Shown here one piece after another: positions 17,438 to 26,962 of a stretch of 49,511 bases of DNA. The stretch is from Bacteroidales bacterium (lineage in GTDB: Bacteria > Bacteroidota > Bacteroidia > Bacteroidales > FEN-979). Every line of letters starts with the position of its first letter. Positions within the stretch are counted from its first letter, which is position 1. Location of the stretch: assembly GCA_028706295.1 (NCBI GenBank), contig JAQWBQ010000020.1, forward strand, positions 1-49,511. The letters run 5' to 3'. The position numbers and the translations under genes are program-made. The notes under the pieces are model-generated. The model was given only the letters and a program-made list of their open reading frames with translations. It made no database searches and was not told where the DNA came from.

Positions 17438-18229
17438 ATGACAAAGACACTAGCTGTAATTCTTAACCATAATTTACCTGAATATACTGATTTGCTTTAT
17501 AATTCATTAGTCAGTTTTCAGCGGAATGATTATCAATTGATCGTGATGGATAATGGTTCAAGGCCAGACCTGGTTTCCAAAAACACCAGCATACGATTTC
17601 AAGCAAATCTTTTCTGGGGTGGGGCCTTCAATGAGGCTTTTAAAATGGTCCTTAACAATCCGGAATATGATTCACTTTTGTTTTTAAATAATGATATTGA
17701 GGTGACGGGTGAGATCTTTGTGCGTTCTTTGAGAGATGAGCTTTTCAAGGGGAATTATGCAATGATATCACCTTGCATTGCCGGCCGCGCACAGCCATGG
17801 AAGCAAATGCAAAACTGGGGAAATCCCTCAACAAGAATTGTAAAATGGATAGATATGCAAGCCCCTTTAATTAATCGGAAACTGATCGAAAAAATTAATC
17901 AATTCGATCCAGCATTATATTATGGTTGGGGGCAGGAATTAATATGTATGGATATTTGTGAATCGATGGGTTGGAAAACGGGTGTTTGTGATTTCATATG
18001 TATTCTGCACGTTGGAAAACAAACTGTTTTTCAAAACAGGTTATTCAATGTTAAAACCGAGGAATTTGAAATAGATTATAATTCCCCGATTACGTGGCAG
18101 GAATATTTAGATAGCGCATGGGAATCTTATGTAAATTATTTTGCAGAACATCCCCTGAAAAACGGTGAATTTTACGAAATGCGAGCCTATGGTGAACAAT
18201 ATTCGTGTGTCACCTCCTCCAAAAAATAA
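17438..18229 (+). CDS. Glycosyltransferase family 2 protein
   Basis: This 263-residue protein starts 66 bp from a divergently transcribed gene. The GT-A pattern is visible: LAVILNHN at the start, VMDNGSRP (about 36-43), the waist motif NLFWGGAFNEAF, and the acidic LFLNNDIEV (about 88-96). The C-terminal half has LYYGWGQELICMDICESMGW, matching the D/E catalytic-base block of rhamnosyl/galactosyl-type GT2 enzymes. It likely transfers a sugar during glycan assembly. Its 3' end overlaps the convergent gene by 20 bp. Confidence 0.82.
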   Translation: MTKTLAVILNHNLPEYTDLLYNSLVSFQRNDYQLIVMDNGSRPDLVSKNTSIRFQANLFWGGAFNEAFKMVLNNPEYDSLLFLNNDIEVTGEIFVRSLRDELFKGNYAMISPCIAGRAQPWKQMQNWGNPSTRIVKWIDMQAPLINRKLIEKINQFDPALYYGWGQELICMDICESMGWKTGVCDFICILHVGKQTVFQNRLFNVKTEEFEIDYNSPITWQEYLDSAWESYVNYFAEHPLKNGEFYEMRAYGEQYSCVTSSKK

Positions 18230-19901
18230 GCCTGCTAAGAAGGGAGAAAACAAAATGCCCAAACCGCCATGAATATGAATGGTAAATTTCTTCTATTTTA
18301 TACTGGTGTTGGGCTTTTTGAATGGTCAGGTAATTAATTGTCTGCTCAAGCTTTTGAATCTCAATATTCTTACTGTTTATAACTGCTTCCTGATCGTTGA
18401 TGATTGCAGCTTTACTGAGAATCTCTTCGTCTTTTGTTTTAATTTCATTTACCTGGGTTGATGCAGACACTTCATAGTGATGAACAAGCTTTGCCTGTTC
18501 AAGGATTATGCTGTCCAGATCACTTATGTGTTGATTTTGTTTTGCAAGATCAGAGTTTAATTGTTCTGTTGCTTCTTGCAGCCTTGCAATCAGATTGTTT
18601 TTATCATTCAGTGATTTTTCAAAATAAATTACCTGTTCCGTCTTGTCCGAGATAACTTTTTCTAGTTGATGCATACCGGCATCCCGATCTCTGATTGCTT
18701 TATCTCTTTCGCTGATTGTCCGGTCACGGTCTTTGATGGTTAATGCATCTTCATTTAATGATTGCTCAAGGCTGTTTATTTTTTGATCTTTATGGTAAAG
18801 ATCATTGGTCAAAGCCCCAATTTTATCATCAGATATTTTACTCTCAGACAGTAATCTGTTAATCTCTGCTTCATCATTTTGTTTCAGCCCCGAATAATGC
18901 TGAATGGTTTTTTTTATGACAGAAAAAATATAATTCTCAGAGGTGTTTTTATTTACCCCGAATATCAGGTTATAAAACTCAATTAATTCAAGCCGTTCAA
19001 ATTGGTCAAGCAAAGGCTGGGATAATTCAGGGCTGGAGGTCTGGATACGTTCTTTTAAAGCGGATGCTTCACTTTTGTGAATCAATTCTACTGGTGTGAT
19101 GTTATGGTCCTTGCCAGCCTGCTTGCAGTAAATTATATTATTCTCACCGCCGGTAACACTAAAATCAACCATTTTGTTCATGAGAGACCATGGTTTGGTA
19201 TTATATCCAAAATGGCGGTTGATGACTATATTAAGATGCTCACGTTCAGAATCGCTGATATTTTTAAAATAACCCGGTTTGTTCTGATAAAGCGTCCGGC
19301 TTCCGTGTTCAATGTGATATAAATAATCATGATTGAAATCATATCTTTTAAGATCATTCTTCTCAAGCCTGAGATACAGATCGCTGTCTTCCCAACCATA
19401 AGATTTGATATATTCATTGTATCCATTGACTTTGAAGAAATCATTCCTGAAAAGAAAGGCTACGCCGTTAAGATGGGTTTGGTTTTCATCTCTTCCGAGG
19501 GCCCAGTTCCCCGTATAAAATAAACCGGATTGTAATTTATGATTGTCGAAAAACCCCCGGTGAATGACAACATCTGCATCCATTTTTAATACAAAGGATC
19601 TTGTTGTCAGCCTGGCTGCAAGATTACAGGCAACAGACAATATCCAGTTTTTTTGGTTTTCAACGACGGCAAGAAATATCCTTCCGTCCTGAAACTTCTT
19701 AATCAAAGGAATTAAAGATTTGTCGGAACTCCAATCAACAATGACTATTTCGTCGATCTCACTATGAATGACCCAGGATTGTAATGCTTTTTCAAGCATT
19801 TCAGATCGATTTTTAACGGCTGTGAATAAAGATATCCCGTTTCTTACTTGTTTCTGAAACGGATTTAAAAAATGTTCGTGTTTTGCCTCAGTCGAAGTCA
19901 T
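18210..19901 (-). CDS. GT2/GT7-like glycosyltransferase with long C-terminal coiled coil
   Basis: This 563-residue protein is transcribed alone on the minus strand. Residues about 15-250 are a GT-A domain: ISLFTAVKNRSEML, IVIVDWSSDKS, LKMDADVVIHRGFF (DXD-type), and a galactosyltransferase-like block GWEDSDLYLRLE (about 170-181). Residues about 335-540 are a near-continuous coiled coil rich in E, K, D, Q and N, with repeating phrases such as DRDRTISERDKAIRDRD. The end, YHSYSWRFGHFVFSLLSRL, matches the SxSWR-type hydrophobic tail common at the C-termini of polysaccharide glycosyltransferases. The coiled coil may act as a ruler or a scaffold for other enzymes of the locus; this is inference. Confidence 0.82.
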   Translation of the reverse strand: MTSTEAKHEHFLNPFQKQVRNGISLFTAVKNRSEMLEKALQSWVIHSEIDEIVIVDWSSDKSLIPLIKKFQDGRIFLAVVENQKNWILSVACNLAARLTTRSFVLKMDADVVIHRGFFDNHKLQSGLFYTGNWALGRDENQTHLNGVAFLFRNDFFKVNGYNEYIKSYGWEDSDLYLRLEKNDLKRYDFNHDYLYHIEHGSRTLYQNKPGYFKNISDSEREHLNIVINRHFGYNTKPWSLMNKMVDFSVTGGENNIIYCKQAGKDHNITPVELIHKSEASALKERIQTSSPELSQPLLDQFERLELIEFYNLIFGVNKNTSENYIFSVIKKTIQHYSGLKQNDEAEINRLLSESKISDDKIGALTNDLYHKDQKINSLEQSLNEDALTIKDRDRTISERDKAIRDRDAGMHQLEKVISDKTEQVIYFEKSLNDKNNLIARLQEATEQLNSDLAKQNQHISDLDSIILEQAKLVHHYEVSASTQVNEIKTKDEEILSKAAIINDQEAVINSKNIEIQKLEQTINYLTIQKAQHQYKIEEIYHSYSWRFGHFVFSLLSRLIFWRR

Positions 19902-20017
19902 CTATGGTCCTTTTGAACATGAATACAAATCTAATCAATATCTTTTAATCACGAATCATTCTGAAAAGCCAACTCTTTTTTTCTAAATTTGCATATCTAT
20001 CTTTAAATTTAGCATAA

Positions 20018-20785
20018 TTGAAAAAGCAACTTCATTACAGGGAGGCCATTTGGATGCTGGCCAAAACTGATTTGAAAATGCGCTATCAGGGCTCCTGGCT
20101 AGGTGCAATATGGGTTTTTTTAAAACCTTTTTGTCTTTTCCTTGTTTTAAATTTTGTTTTTTCAAATCTCTTTTTTAAAGATAACCCGACTTACACCATC
20201 AGATTACTGGTCGGGCTAATCCTGTGGTTCTTCTTCGCTGAGGCAACCACTGTGGGAATGAACAGTCTGCTATCAAAATCTGAAATACTTAAAAAAATTT
20301 ATGTCCCGAAATGGATTATTATTATATCTGCAACGGTTCATAGCGCTCTTGCCTTCGGATTTAACCTCATAATACTCTTTATCTTTCTTTTTGCTTACAA
20401 TATTTTTCCCAACCTGTTGCATATTGCAATGTTTACTGTTTATGTGTTTTTGATCTATGGAATTTCGCTTTCGTTCTCCTTTTTAGCCGCTCCGTTGATC
20501 GTCAGGTTTCGTGACTTAAATCAGATATGGGAGGTTTTGCTCCAGGTGTTATTTTATGCAAGTCCGATCATTTATCCGATTACTGCCGTCCCATTAAAGG
20601 TCCAAACGCTGCTTTACATTAATCCGATGACCCTACTGATTGAACACTCAAAAGTTGTTTTAATCGACAACGGAATAGCCAGGCTAGATCATCTTTTAAT
20701 TTTCATTGCAATTTTTGTCCCGTTTTTGCTGGGATGCCTCTGGTACCTGAAATTCGCCTCAAAAAATCTAATTGAAAATATCTAA
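20018..20785 (+). CDS. wzm: ABC-2 type polysaccharide export permease (Wzm-like)
   Basis: This 255-residue protein has six predicted membrane segments. It contains the family's N-terminal block AKTDLKMRYQGSWLGAIWVFLKP and the C-terminal YINPMTLLIEHSKVVL block. The start is a TTG at 20018; an ATG 12 codons later (before LAKTDLK) is possible but would trim the N-terminal amphipathic part. With the ATPase gene just downstream it should form the inner-membrane channel exporting undecaprenyl-linked O-antigen. The gene starts divergently from the coiled-coil transferase, and the downstream gene begins 13 bp after its stop. Confidence 0.9.
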   Translation: MKKQLHYREAIWMLAKTDLKMRYQGSWLGAIWVFLKPFCLFLVLNFVFSNLFFKDNPTYTIRLLVGLILWFFFAEATTVGMNSLLSKSEILKKIYVPKWIIIISATVHSALAFGFNLIILFIFLFAYNIFPNLLHIAMFTVYVFLIYGISLSFSFLAAPLIVRFRDLNQIWEVLLQVLFYASPIIYPITAVPLKVQTLLYINPMTLLIEHSKVVLIDNGIARLDHLLIFIAIFVPFLLGCLWYLKFASKNLIENI

Positions 20786-20798
20786 ATATAACAGGACC

Positions 20799-22100
20799 AT
20801 GGTCGGGGATATCGCAATAAATGTCAGCAACATTTCAAAATCATTCCGTATTCCGCAGGAAAAGCGAACCACTATCAGGGAGCATGTTGTTGGTTTCAGG
20901 AAAAAAATGATCTACGAAACATATAATGCTCTGGAAGATATATCCTTTGAAGTTAAGAAAGGTGAATTTTTAAGCATTATTGGAAGGAATGGATCCGGAA
21001 AGTCAACGCTGCTCAAACTTCTGGCCGGTATTTATACCGCTGATCATGGTTCAATCGCAGTCAATGGTGAGATTTCACCCTTCCTTGAACTTGGAGTTGG
21101 ATTTAATCCTGAGTTATCAGGGAAAGATAATATCTACCTCAATGCTACGATCTTAGGACTCTCCAGATTTGAGATTGACAGGTGTTATAATAAAATTGTG
21201 AATTTTTCCGGATTAAATCAATTCATTCATTTGAAATTAAAAAACTATTCCAGTGGCATGAATGTCAGACTTGCTTTTTCTGTGGCAATTCATGCCGATA
21301 AAGAAATTTTGTTGATGGACGAGGTATTGGCTGTAGGTGATGCCAATTTCCAGGTTAAGTGTTTCAATGTGTTTGAAGATTTTATTAAAGAGGGGAAAAC
21401 AATTATTTTGGTGTCCCACGATCCTGCAGCTGTTCATAAGTATTCGGACAGAGTGATTTATCTTGAATCAGGCAGGGCGGCATTTATAGGGTCAGCCAAT
21501 GAAGCTATCACTAAATATATGAACACCGACGCTGTAAAATATCCCGTGGATAATACAGCCTCAGATGCTGTCCGAAATACTGATATTTCAACCGCGGATC
21601 AATCAAAAGAACAAACAGATCAAGAAAGCCCTGTTATTTCAGGAAATTTAATTGTTGGGAATGACAATAAAGTGGCCAAGAAAGTGATGATCAAGAATGT
21701 GCTTGTTTGTGATGATGTTGGTAATGAAAAACAAGAAATATTACATGGTGAGAACTTCTTTATCCGTGTTCAATATGAATTAAATGTTGAACTAAACAAC
21801 CCTGTATTCGGGATAATTATTTATGATCAAAAAAGGCGGGCACTGTTTACGACCAATACATTTTCTGAAAAATTAAAAACTGGTAAGGTCAGAGTTGGCA
21901 TAGTGACAGTGAATTTTAGAATTGTAAATTACCTTTCCGCAGGTAAATATTCATTATCAGTTACGGTATGCGATAAATATCAACGGATATATTATGACTG
22001 GATAGATGGAGTAAAGCATTTTAATGTAACAAATAATAACCGGCTGATGAGCTATGGAGGAGTTGACCTGCCTCATGATATATCTATCACAAATGATTGA
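20799..22100 (+). CDS. wzt: ABC transporter ATPase with C-terminal glycan-recognition domain (Wzt-like)
   Basis: This 433-residue protein starts at the ATG of MVGDIAINVSNISKSFRI; a TTG 27 bp upstream would overlap wzm. Motifs are Walker A IGRNGSGKSTLLKLL (about 60-74), signature YSSGM (about 150), Walker B ILLMDEVLAVGD (about 170-181) and the switch His in LVSHD. Residues about 285-425 form an extra beta-sandwich domain (GENFFIRVQYEL ... NYLSAGKYSLSVTV ... YYDWIDGVKHFNV) as in Wzt proteins that read a terminal cap on the finished chain before export. It powers export together with Wzm. The ~240-residue core is canonical, so activity is expected. Confidence 0.93.
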   Translation: MVGDIAINVSNISKSFRIPQEKRTTIREHVVGFRKKMIYETYNALEDISFEVKKGEFLSIIGRNGSGKSTLLKLLAGIYTADHGSIAVNGEISPFLELGVGFNPELSGKDNIYLNATILGLSRFEIDRCYNKIVNFSGLNQFIHLKLKNYSSGMNVRLAFSVAIHADKEILLMDEVLAVGDANFQVKCFNVFEDFIKEGKTIILVSHDPAAVHKYSDRVIYLESGRAAFIGSANEAITKYMNTDAVKYPVDNTASDAVRNTDISTADQSKEQTDQESPVISGNLIVGNDNKVAKKVMIKNVLVCDDVGNEKQEILHGENFFIRVQYELNVELNNPVFGIIIYDQKRRALFTTNTFSEKLKTGKVRVGIVTVNFRIVNYLSAGKYSLSVTVCDKYQRIYYDWIDGVKHFNVTNNNRLMSYGGVDLPHDISITND

Positions 22101-22162
22101 TAACGAATGACATTGTATGTATTTTTTCTGATAAGGTCAGGTTAAGCCTGCACTTTGATAAT

Positions 22163-22177
22163 CAGCGGTTACCGCTG
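22163..22177. promoter_or_regulatory. 15-bp inverted repeat upstream of methyltransferase gene
   Basis: CAGCGGT-T-ACCGCTG is a perfect palindrome with 7-bp arms in the 142-bp gap between wzt and the methyltransferase gene. With a 1-nt centre and no T-tract it fits a protein-binding operator better than a terminator. No regulator can be named. Confidence 0.3.
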
Positions 22178-22242
22178 TTTGTAAACGCCGTTATTCAGAA
22201 TATAATATCAACACTTGAGAAGTTTTTACTGACATAAAATCC

Positions 22243-23202
22243 ATGGGTGACAACATGCATATTCCTCTGCTTCCGGATGCTTCCGCACTGACAAAAGAGA
22301 CGCTGAAAATTGAACCTTTGAAGCATTATAATCTTGACCAAATCAAAAAGCAATTTTTTGAAAACCGAATTTTTGGTTCGCATCCTGAAACAAAGGAATA
22401 TCATCTAAACCATTTCAGGAGGTATTTGCTTACGCTGGAAGAGATGGTCAGTCTGCCAACCACAACAAGGGTTCTTGAAATCGGAGCTCCGCCTTACGGA
22501 CTGACATACTTGATGAAGATTTTATTGTTTGAAGATATAACCTTGTCGGGATTTGATGAAAAGAACCCTGAAAAAACAGCTGATTTCTCAACTGATACGA
22601 TCGATCTTTCCAAATCGGATCAGGAAAAAATCATTTTCAATGAATACCGGTTTAATATTGAGACTCACAATTGGCCTTTCCCGAACGAAGCTTTTGATTT
22701 AATTGTTTGTAGTGAAGTACTTGAACATCTGGCGCTGGACCCGATGTGTGTATTCAGTGAATCGAACCGTATTCTAAAACCGGGTGGTCGGCTGCTTATA
22801 ACTGTTCCCAATGCAATCGGAGTAACGAATTTAGTCAGATTGATAAGGGGAGAACAACCAAGCAGTTTCCCACCGTACCGCCCGGAAGGGATTAATCTCA
22901 GACACAATCGGGAAATCACACCCTATGAATTATCAGAATTATTCAGAGCAGGAGGATTCGGGGTTGAAAATATGAAAACCATAAATATTGCCCAACCGGA
23001 AACCAAGGGAATGAAAATCAATTTTTTGAATTTAATATTGTCTGAAATTCACGACATTACATTCAGAAAAGATTTTTTGCTGGCAACCGGAATTAAAAAT
23101 TCACCAGTGATAGATCGATTTCCGTTAAGGCATAAATTATATTTTGAATGGGATGTGCCACGGTTAGTAGAAAAAAATAGCATCGAAAACAAAGTTCTTT
23201 AA
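22243..23202 (+). CDS. SAM-dependent class I methyltransferase
   Basis: This 319-residue protein starts at MGDNMHIP (a second Met lies four codons on). The SAM-binding motif I is VLEIGAPPYGLTYLMK (about 76-91), with GFDEKNPE as the acidic second strand. WPFPNEAFDLIVCSEVLEHL (about 145-164) is motif II-III of the Methyltransf_11 type, and RILKPGGRLLITVPN follows. It lies just after wzm-wzt. In ABC-dependent O-antigen systems a methyltransferase often caps the chain end, and the Wzt C-terminal domain recognises the cap. That role here is inference; internal sugar methylation is the alternative. Confidence 0.82.
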   Translation: MGDNMHIPLLPDASALTKETLKIEPLKHYNLDQIKKQFFENRIFGSHPETKEYHLNHFRRYLLTLEEMVSLPTTTRVLEIGAPPYGLTYLMKILLFEDITLSGFDEKNPEKTADFSTDTIDLSKSDQEKIIFNEYRFNIETHNWPFPNEAFDLIVCSEVLEHLALDPMCVFSESNRILKPGGRLLITVPNAIGVTNLVRLIRGEQPSSFPPYRPEGINLRHNREITPYELSELFRAGGFGVENMKTINIAQPETKGMKINFLNLILSEIHDITFRKDFLLATGIKNSPVIDRFPLRHKLYFEWDVPRLVEKNSIENKVL

Positions 23203-23265
23203 GAAGAGCTGGTATTTCTTCTTACAGGGGAAAGCCAACACAGCTTAGGCTGTATAACAAAATCC

Positions 23266-24606
23266 ATGGATCACAGGAGAAGGACAATTGAGGAATTACC
23301 ACCCCCGCCAGTCGGAAAAACAGGTTGGCCGTGGACTGTTGGTTCAGGGGCGAATAAAATTGATCAGAGAGCTGACACCCTGCCGTTGGTTACCATTGTT
23401 ACGCCTTCATATAACCAGGGTATTTTTATTGAAGAGACCATCAGGTCTGTTCTTTTGCAAGGCTATGAAAAAATTGATTATATCATCATTGACGGAGGAA
23501 GCAATGACTGCACATTAGAGATAATTAAAAAATACGAACCCTGGCTGTCATTTTGGGTATCAGAAAAAGATAAAGGACAATGTCATGCAGTGAATAAGGG
23601 GTGGGAAAAGGCTCGGGAAGGGATATGGGCATTTTTGAATTCGGATGATACCTATTTGCCGGATGCCATTCATAAGGCAGTGGATAACCTGATTAACAAT
23701 CCTGAATATAGCCTGGCTTTTGCAAGTGTTTCGCACACCGACGTCAATTCAAATCACCTTTATTATTACCGCGGTATTCCATTAAAAAAAGGTTACAGGA
23801 GAATGTTTTTCTGGAGGGGCTGGCATATTCCGCAGGCATCTGTTTTTTTTAACAGCAGTCTGGTAAAAAAATATGGCGGATTAAATGAATCTTTTCATCT
23901 TGCACTCGATTATGAGTGGTTCATCCGGGTGTCAAAAGTAGAAAAGTTTTATTGTGTTGATGATATATGGGCTACAGCACGAATACATGAAAACGCTAAA
24001 ACAGGTGATTGGGAGACAAATAAGCACAGGTTTTTTATTGAGAACAGAAGGGCAAACCGATTAAATAGTAATTATATCCAATATGTGTTGCTTCTGATGC
24101 AGGAGTGGGTTGACAACCACTTGTTTTCCACTTCTCCTTCATACCCCGGCAGGCTTAAAAGGAAAAAGGAGCAATTGGAGAAAAAAATTTACTTCTTTTA
24201 TGAAAAATTAATAATACCCTATCATCTTAGAACATCAATTTCGATTCAAAATTCTGATCTCATTACTGCCAGATATTTCAGGATAAACCATTCACTTTTT
24301 TTAAAATTTAATGTCCGTCCTGACCAGGATTTCACTTCATTATCTGTTGAATATAAAGTTGAACGGGATTTAAAATCGCTTAAGAAAGTATCAGTGTATA
24401 CCAATGGCAAATTGGCAGATTCATTTTTTATCAGAAAATCAGGTCGCTATAATCAGAAGGTTTTTTTCAATTCTGCAATATTAACTGACAATAAAATTTT
24501 GTGTTTAGAACTAAAGTATGTATGCAACTTTAGAAATATTTTGCAAAAAATCATCCTGAAAAAAACGGGAAAGTTGTTAATTCTTCAGCAGTTTTCCACA
24601 AACTGA
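23266..24606 (+). CDS. Glycosyltransferase family 2 with C-terminal extension
   Basis: This 446-residue protein begins with a short linker (EELPPPPVGKTGWPWT) common in this GT2 subgroup. The GT-A core follows: LVTIVTPSYNQGIFIEETI (about 45-63), YIIIDGGSNDCT (about 74-85), SEKDKGQCHAVNKGW (about 102-116) and the metal site WAFLNSDDTYLP (about 123-134). Residues after about 300 form a separate region that is basic at first and then beta-rich, with no family I recognise. It is probably an acceptor-binding or membrane-contact domain. The GT core is intact, so it should be an active inverting transferase in the glycan locus. Confidence 0.85.
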   Translation: MDHRRRTIEELPPPPVGKTGWPWTVGSGANKIDQRADTLPLVTIVTPSYNQGIFIEETIRSVLLQGYEKIDYIIIDGGSNDCTLEIIKKYEPWLSFWVSEKDKGQCHAVNKGWEKAREGIWAFLNSDDTYLPDAIHKAVDNLINNPEYSLAFASVSHTDVNSNHLYYYRGIPLKKGYRRMFFWRGWHIPQASVFFNSSLVKKYGGLNESFHLALDYEWFIRVSKVEKFYCVDDIWATARIHENAKTGDWETNKHRFFIENRRANRLNSNYIQYVLLLMQEWVDNHLFSTSPSYPGRLKRKKEQLEKKIYFFYEKLIIPYHLRTSISIQNSDLITARYFRINHSLFLKFNVRPDQDFTSLSVEYKVERDLKSLKKVSVYTNGKLADSFFIRKSGRYNQKVFFNSAILTDNKILCLELKYVCNFRNILQKIILKKTGKLLILQQFSTN

Positions 24607-24682
24607 ATGAAATCATCAGGAGCGGAAAAATACTTTATAGGTAATTCATGCATTTTAGAGGCTGATTGCAATCAATAAATAA

Positions 24683-25771
24683 ATGCAGGTAATGAAAAAG
24701 GGGGTGTTATTACGTGAAACATTTGACTGGATGGGGCAGCATAGTGGGTATGATATGGTTTTTAATCACATCACTGATTCAGATCATTGGTCTTTTAAAA
24801 GTATTTACAGGCCCGGAGAACAGGATGAGATGAAATACTTCCTCAATAAAAAACTGGATCAATATTTTATTGATAAATATAAAACCAGCCTTTTCTATAA
24901 TTGGAGAGGTTATTACGCCGAAACCAATGCGATCCTTTCAAACCTGAAAACCCTGGCGAATATATTTCATATAACCTACGTGGAAGATAATTTTTCAATG
25001 ACTACCCTTCCGCTTTTTTGTCCCTGGACTAAAATAATAGGGACCGTTCATCAGCCTCCATCATGGTATGATGAAAATTTTAAAAATATTTCACTCTTGA
25101 AAAAATTTGATGCGCTGATCGTATTAAGTCGTGCAGCTGAGGCTTATTTTAATAGAATTATTCCCGATCGCGTATTTTATATACCACATGGCATTGACAC
25201 ACTGTTTTTCAAACCATCTTCAGATTCGGAGCTGAATTTAAATCAAAAACATATCCTTTTTTCAGGTCACTGGCTAAGAGACATCAAGACGCTTTATCAT
25301 GTAATAAGATACTTCAACGAGCATTTTCCTAATGTTCATTTTGATCTGCTTGTTCCGATCAATAAGCGATATGATCCAGTTTTTGAAGAGATAAATCTCA
25401 TGAATAACGTTCATTGGTTTGCCAACCTTAATGATGAGGAATTGCTTAAATTATATCAGCGTGCAGCCATCCTTTTCATGCCATTATTGGATTGTACTGC
25501 AAATAACGCCATTCTGGAAGCAATGGCATGCGGTAAGCCGATTGTGTCAAATAAAGTAGGCGGAATCGAAGAATATACTGATCCGTCTTTTACATACCTA
25601 ACCGATTCTGGTGATGTGGAAAAAATAATTGAAATTCTGGTAACTTTATTGAAAAACGATCATGACATTATGGAAAAGGGGAAACTTGCGCGGGAATATG
25701 CAGTCAGAAATTTTTCATGGGATATCATTGCATCAAAAACATTGGAAGTATATAACAATTTAATCAGATAA
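24683..25771 (+). CDS. Glycosyltransferase family 4 protein
   Basis: This 362-residue protein has a GT-B fold. The N-terminal half is atypical in length but has GTVHQPPSWYDENF and an IVLSRAAEAYF linker (about 150-160). The C-terminal half has IPHGIDTLFFKPS, FSGHWLRDIKTLYHVIRYF and the nucleotide-sugar-binding end CTANNAILEAMACGKPIVSNKVGGIEE (E-x7-E motif, about 275-300, the glutamates in bold-type positions NAILEAMACGKP). A second ATG three codons in is possible. It should be a retaining transferase using a nucleotide sugar. It is followed within 15 bp by another GT4 gene. Confidence 0.85.
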   Translation: MQVMKKGVLLRETFDWMGQHSGYDMVFNHITDSDHWSFKSIYRPGEQDEMKYFLNKKLDQYFIDKYKTSLFYNWRGYYAETNAILSNLKTLANIFHITYVEDNFSMTTLPLFCPWTKIIGTVHQPPSWYDENFKNISLLKKFDALIVLSRAAEAYFNRIIPDRVFYIPHGIDTLFFKPSSDSELNLNQKHILFSGHWLRDIKTLYHVIRYFNEHFPNVHFDLLVPINKRYDPVFEEINLMNNVHWFANLNDEELLKLYQRAAILFMPLLDCTANNAILEAMACGKPIVSNKVGGIEEYTDPSFTYLTDSGDVEKIIEILVTLLKNDHDIMEKGKLAREYAVRNFSWDIIASKTLEVYNNLIR

Positions 25772-25786
25772 TCCGGAAAAAACCTT

Positions 25787-26962
25787 ATGAATATCTTAAT
25801 CTCTATGTCTAATTTATACATGGGCGGGGCTCAGACATTCGTTGTTAATTTGTCTGAAGCACTTTCAAAAAGGCATAGAGTTTATATTTATTGTGTGTTG
25901 CCCGATCAGGTCGAAAGTTCATTAAAAAACCGACTTCCGGCTTCTGTAAGACTTATTTTTTTTCCTACCTGGCTGGATAATCTGACCGCGAATATTGATC
26001 ATTTTCTTGTCAAAAAAAATATCAGATTATGGATAAATGATTTATGTAAGAAAATTCACTATCTGTTTTATCTAAAGTTATATAATGTCAGGATAATCAA
26101 TTCACATCTGTTCCATTCTGATAAATTCATCACGGAAAAAACGGGCTCACGCATTCCTGTCATTATCACGGATCATGGTGACTATAATTACGTTATTGAA
26201 CAAGGATTTGCTGACATAACAGTAGTTCGGAAAATTTTTGATGTTGTTAATCATGTTGTGTACATCTCAGAAAACAACAAAAATCGAATTAAGGAGTTAA
26301 CAGGTCGTGATGATGGAAAATTCACGCTGATTAATAATGGTATTCCACGCAGGTTTATTTCACAAACTGAAAAAGACAAGATTTCTTCAGGATTAAACAT
26401 AAAACCGGGAGATTTTATTTTTGGTATGGTGGCCCGGGGTATCCCGGAAAAGGGATGGGAAATTGCTATTTCAGCTTTTCTTAACCTGAACACGAAAGAT
26501 ATTACTCTTCATTTAATATTAGTTGGAGATAGTGATTATTTAAAAGAGCTGCATGAGAGGTACATTGATCATAAGAACATTCATTTTCTTGGACAGGTTT
26601 CCGATCCATTGTCAATTATGTCTATCATTCATGTAGGTTTGTTACCGTCATATTTTCAGGGAGAAAGCATGCCAATGGCTGTAATTGAATTCCTTTGCTG
26701 TGATGTGCCGGTCATTGCCACTGATACAGGGAGCCTGGGTTCAATGCTGGAAATCAATATAAAACCGGCCGGTCAGTTATTAAAACCGGACGATGATAAC
26801 AAACCTTGTGTTGATACCTTAAGTTCATTGATGAATAATTATATTATGAACCAGTCTTTGTATACTGAACACAAAAACAATTGCAGGTTTTGTTTTTCCA
26901 GGTTTGATATTGATAATGTCACAAAGGAGTATGAAAAAGTCTTTCTTAAATGCCTTTCATAA
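25787..26962 (+). CDS. Glycosyltransferase family 4 protein
   Basis: This 391-residue GT-B protein opens with MNILISMSNLYMGGAQTFVV, the Gly-rich donor-side start of GT4 enzymes. Later blocks are INNGIPRRFI (about 180-189), FGMVARGIPEKGWEIAI (about 205-221) and the C-terminal ESMPMAVIEFLCCDVPVIAT (E-x7-E, about 288-307). It lies 15 bp after one GT4 gene and overlaps the next GT4 gene by 13 bp, so three retaining transferases are made as a unit. The specific sugar cannot be read from the sequence. Confidence 0.88.
   Translation: MNILISMSNLYMGGAQTFVVNLSEALSKRHRVYIYCVLPDQVESSLKNRLPASVRLIFFPTWLDNLTANIDHFLVKKNIRLWINDLCKKIHYLFYLKLYNVRIINSHLFHSDKFITEKTGSRIPVIITDHGDYNYVIEQGFADITVVRKIFDVVNHVVYISENNKNRIKELTGRDDGKFTLINNGIPRRFISQTEKDKISSGLNIKPGDFIFGMVARGIPEKGWEIAISAFLNLNTKDITLHLILVGDSDYLKELHERYIDHKNIHFLGQVSDPLSIMSIIHVGLLPSYFQGESMPMAVIEFLCCDVPVIATDTGSLGSMLEINIKPAGQLLKPDDDNKPCVDTLSSLMNNYIMNQSLYTEHKNNCRFCFSRFDIDNVTKEYEKVFLKCLS

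Noticed and set aside
23201-23223. AAGAAGA/TCTTCTT stem after the methyltransferase gene as a terminator
   Set aside because: It is weak, with no T-run, and the next gene starts 43 bp on in the same direction.
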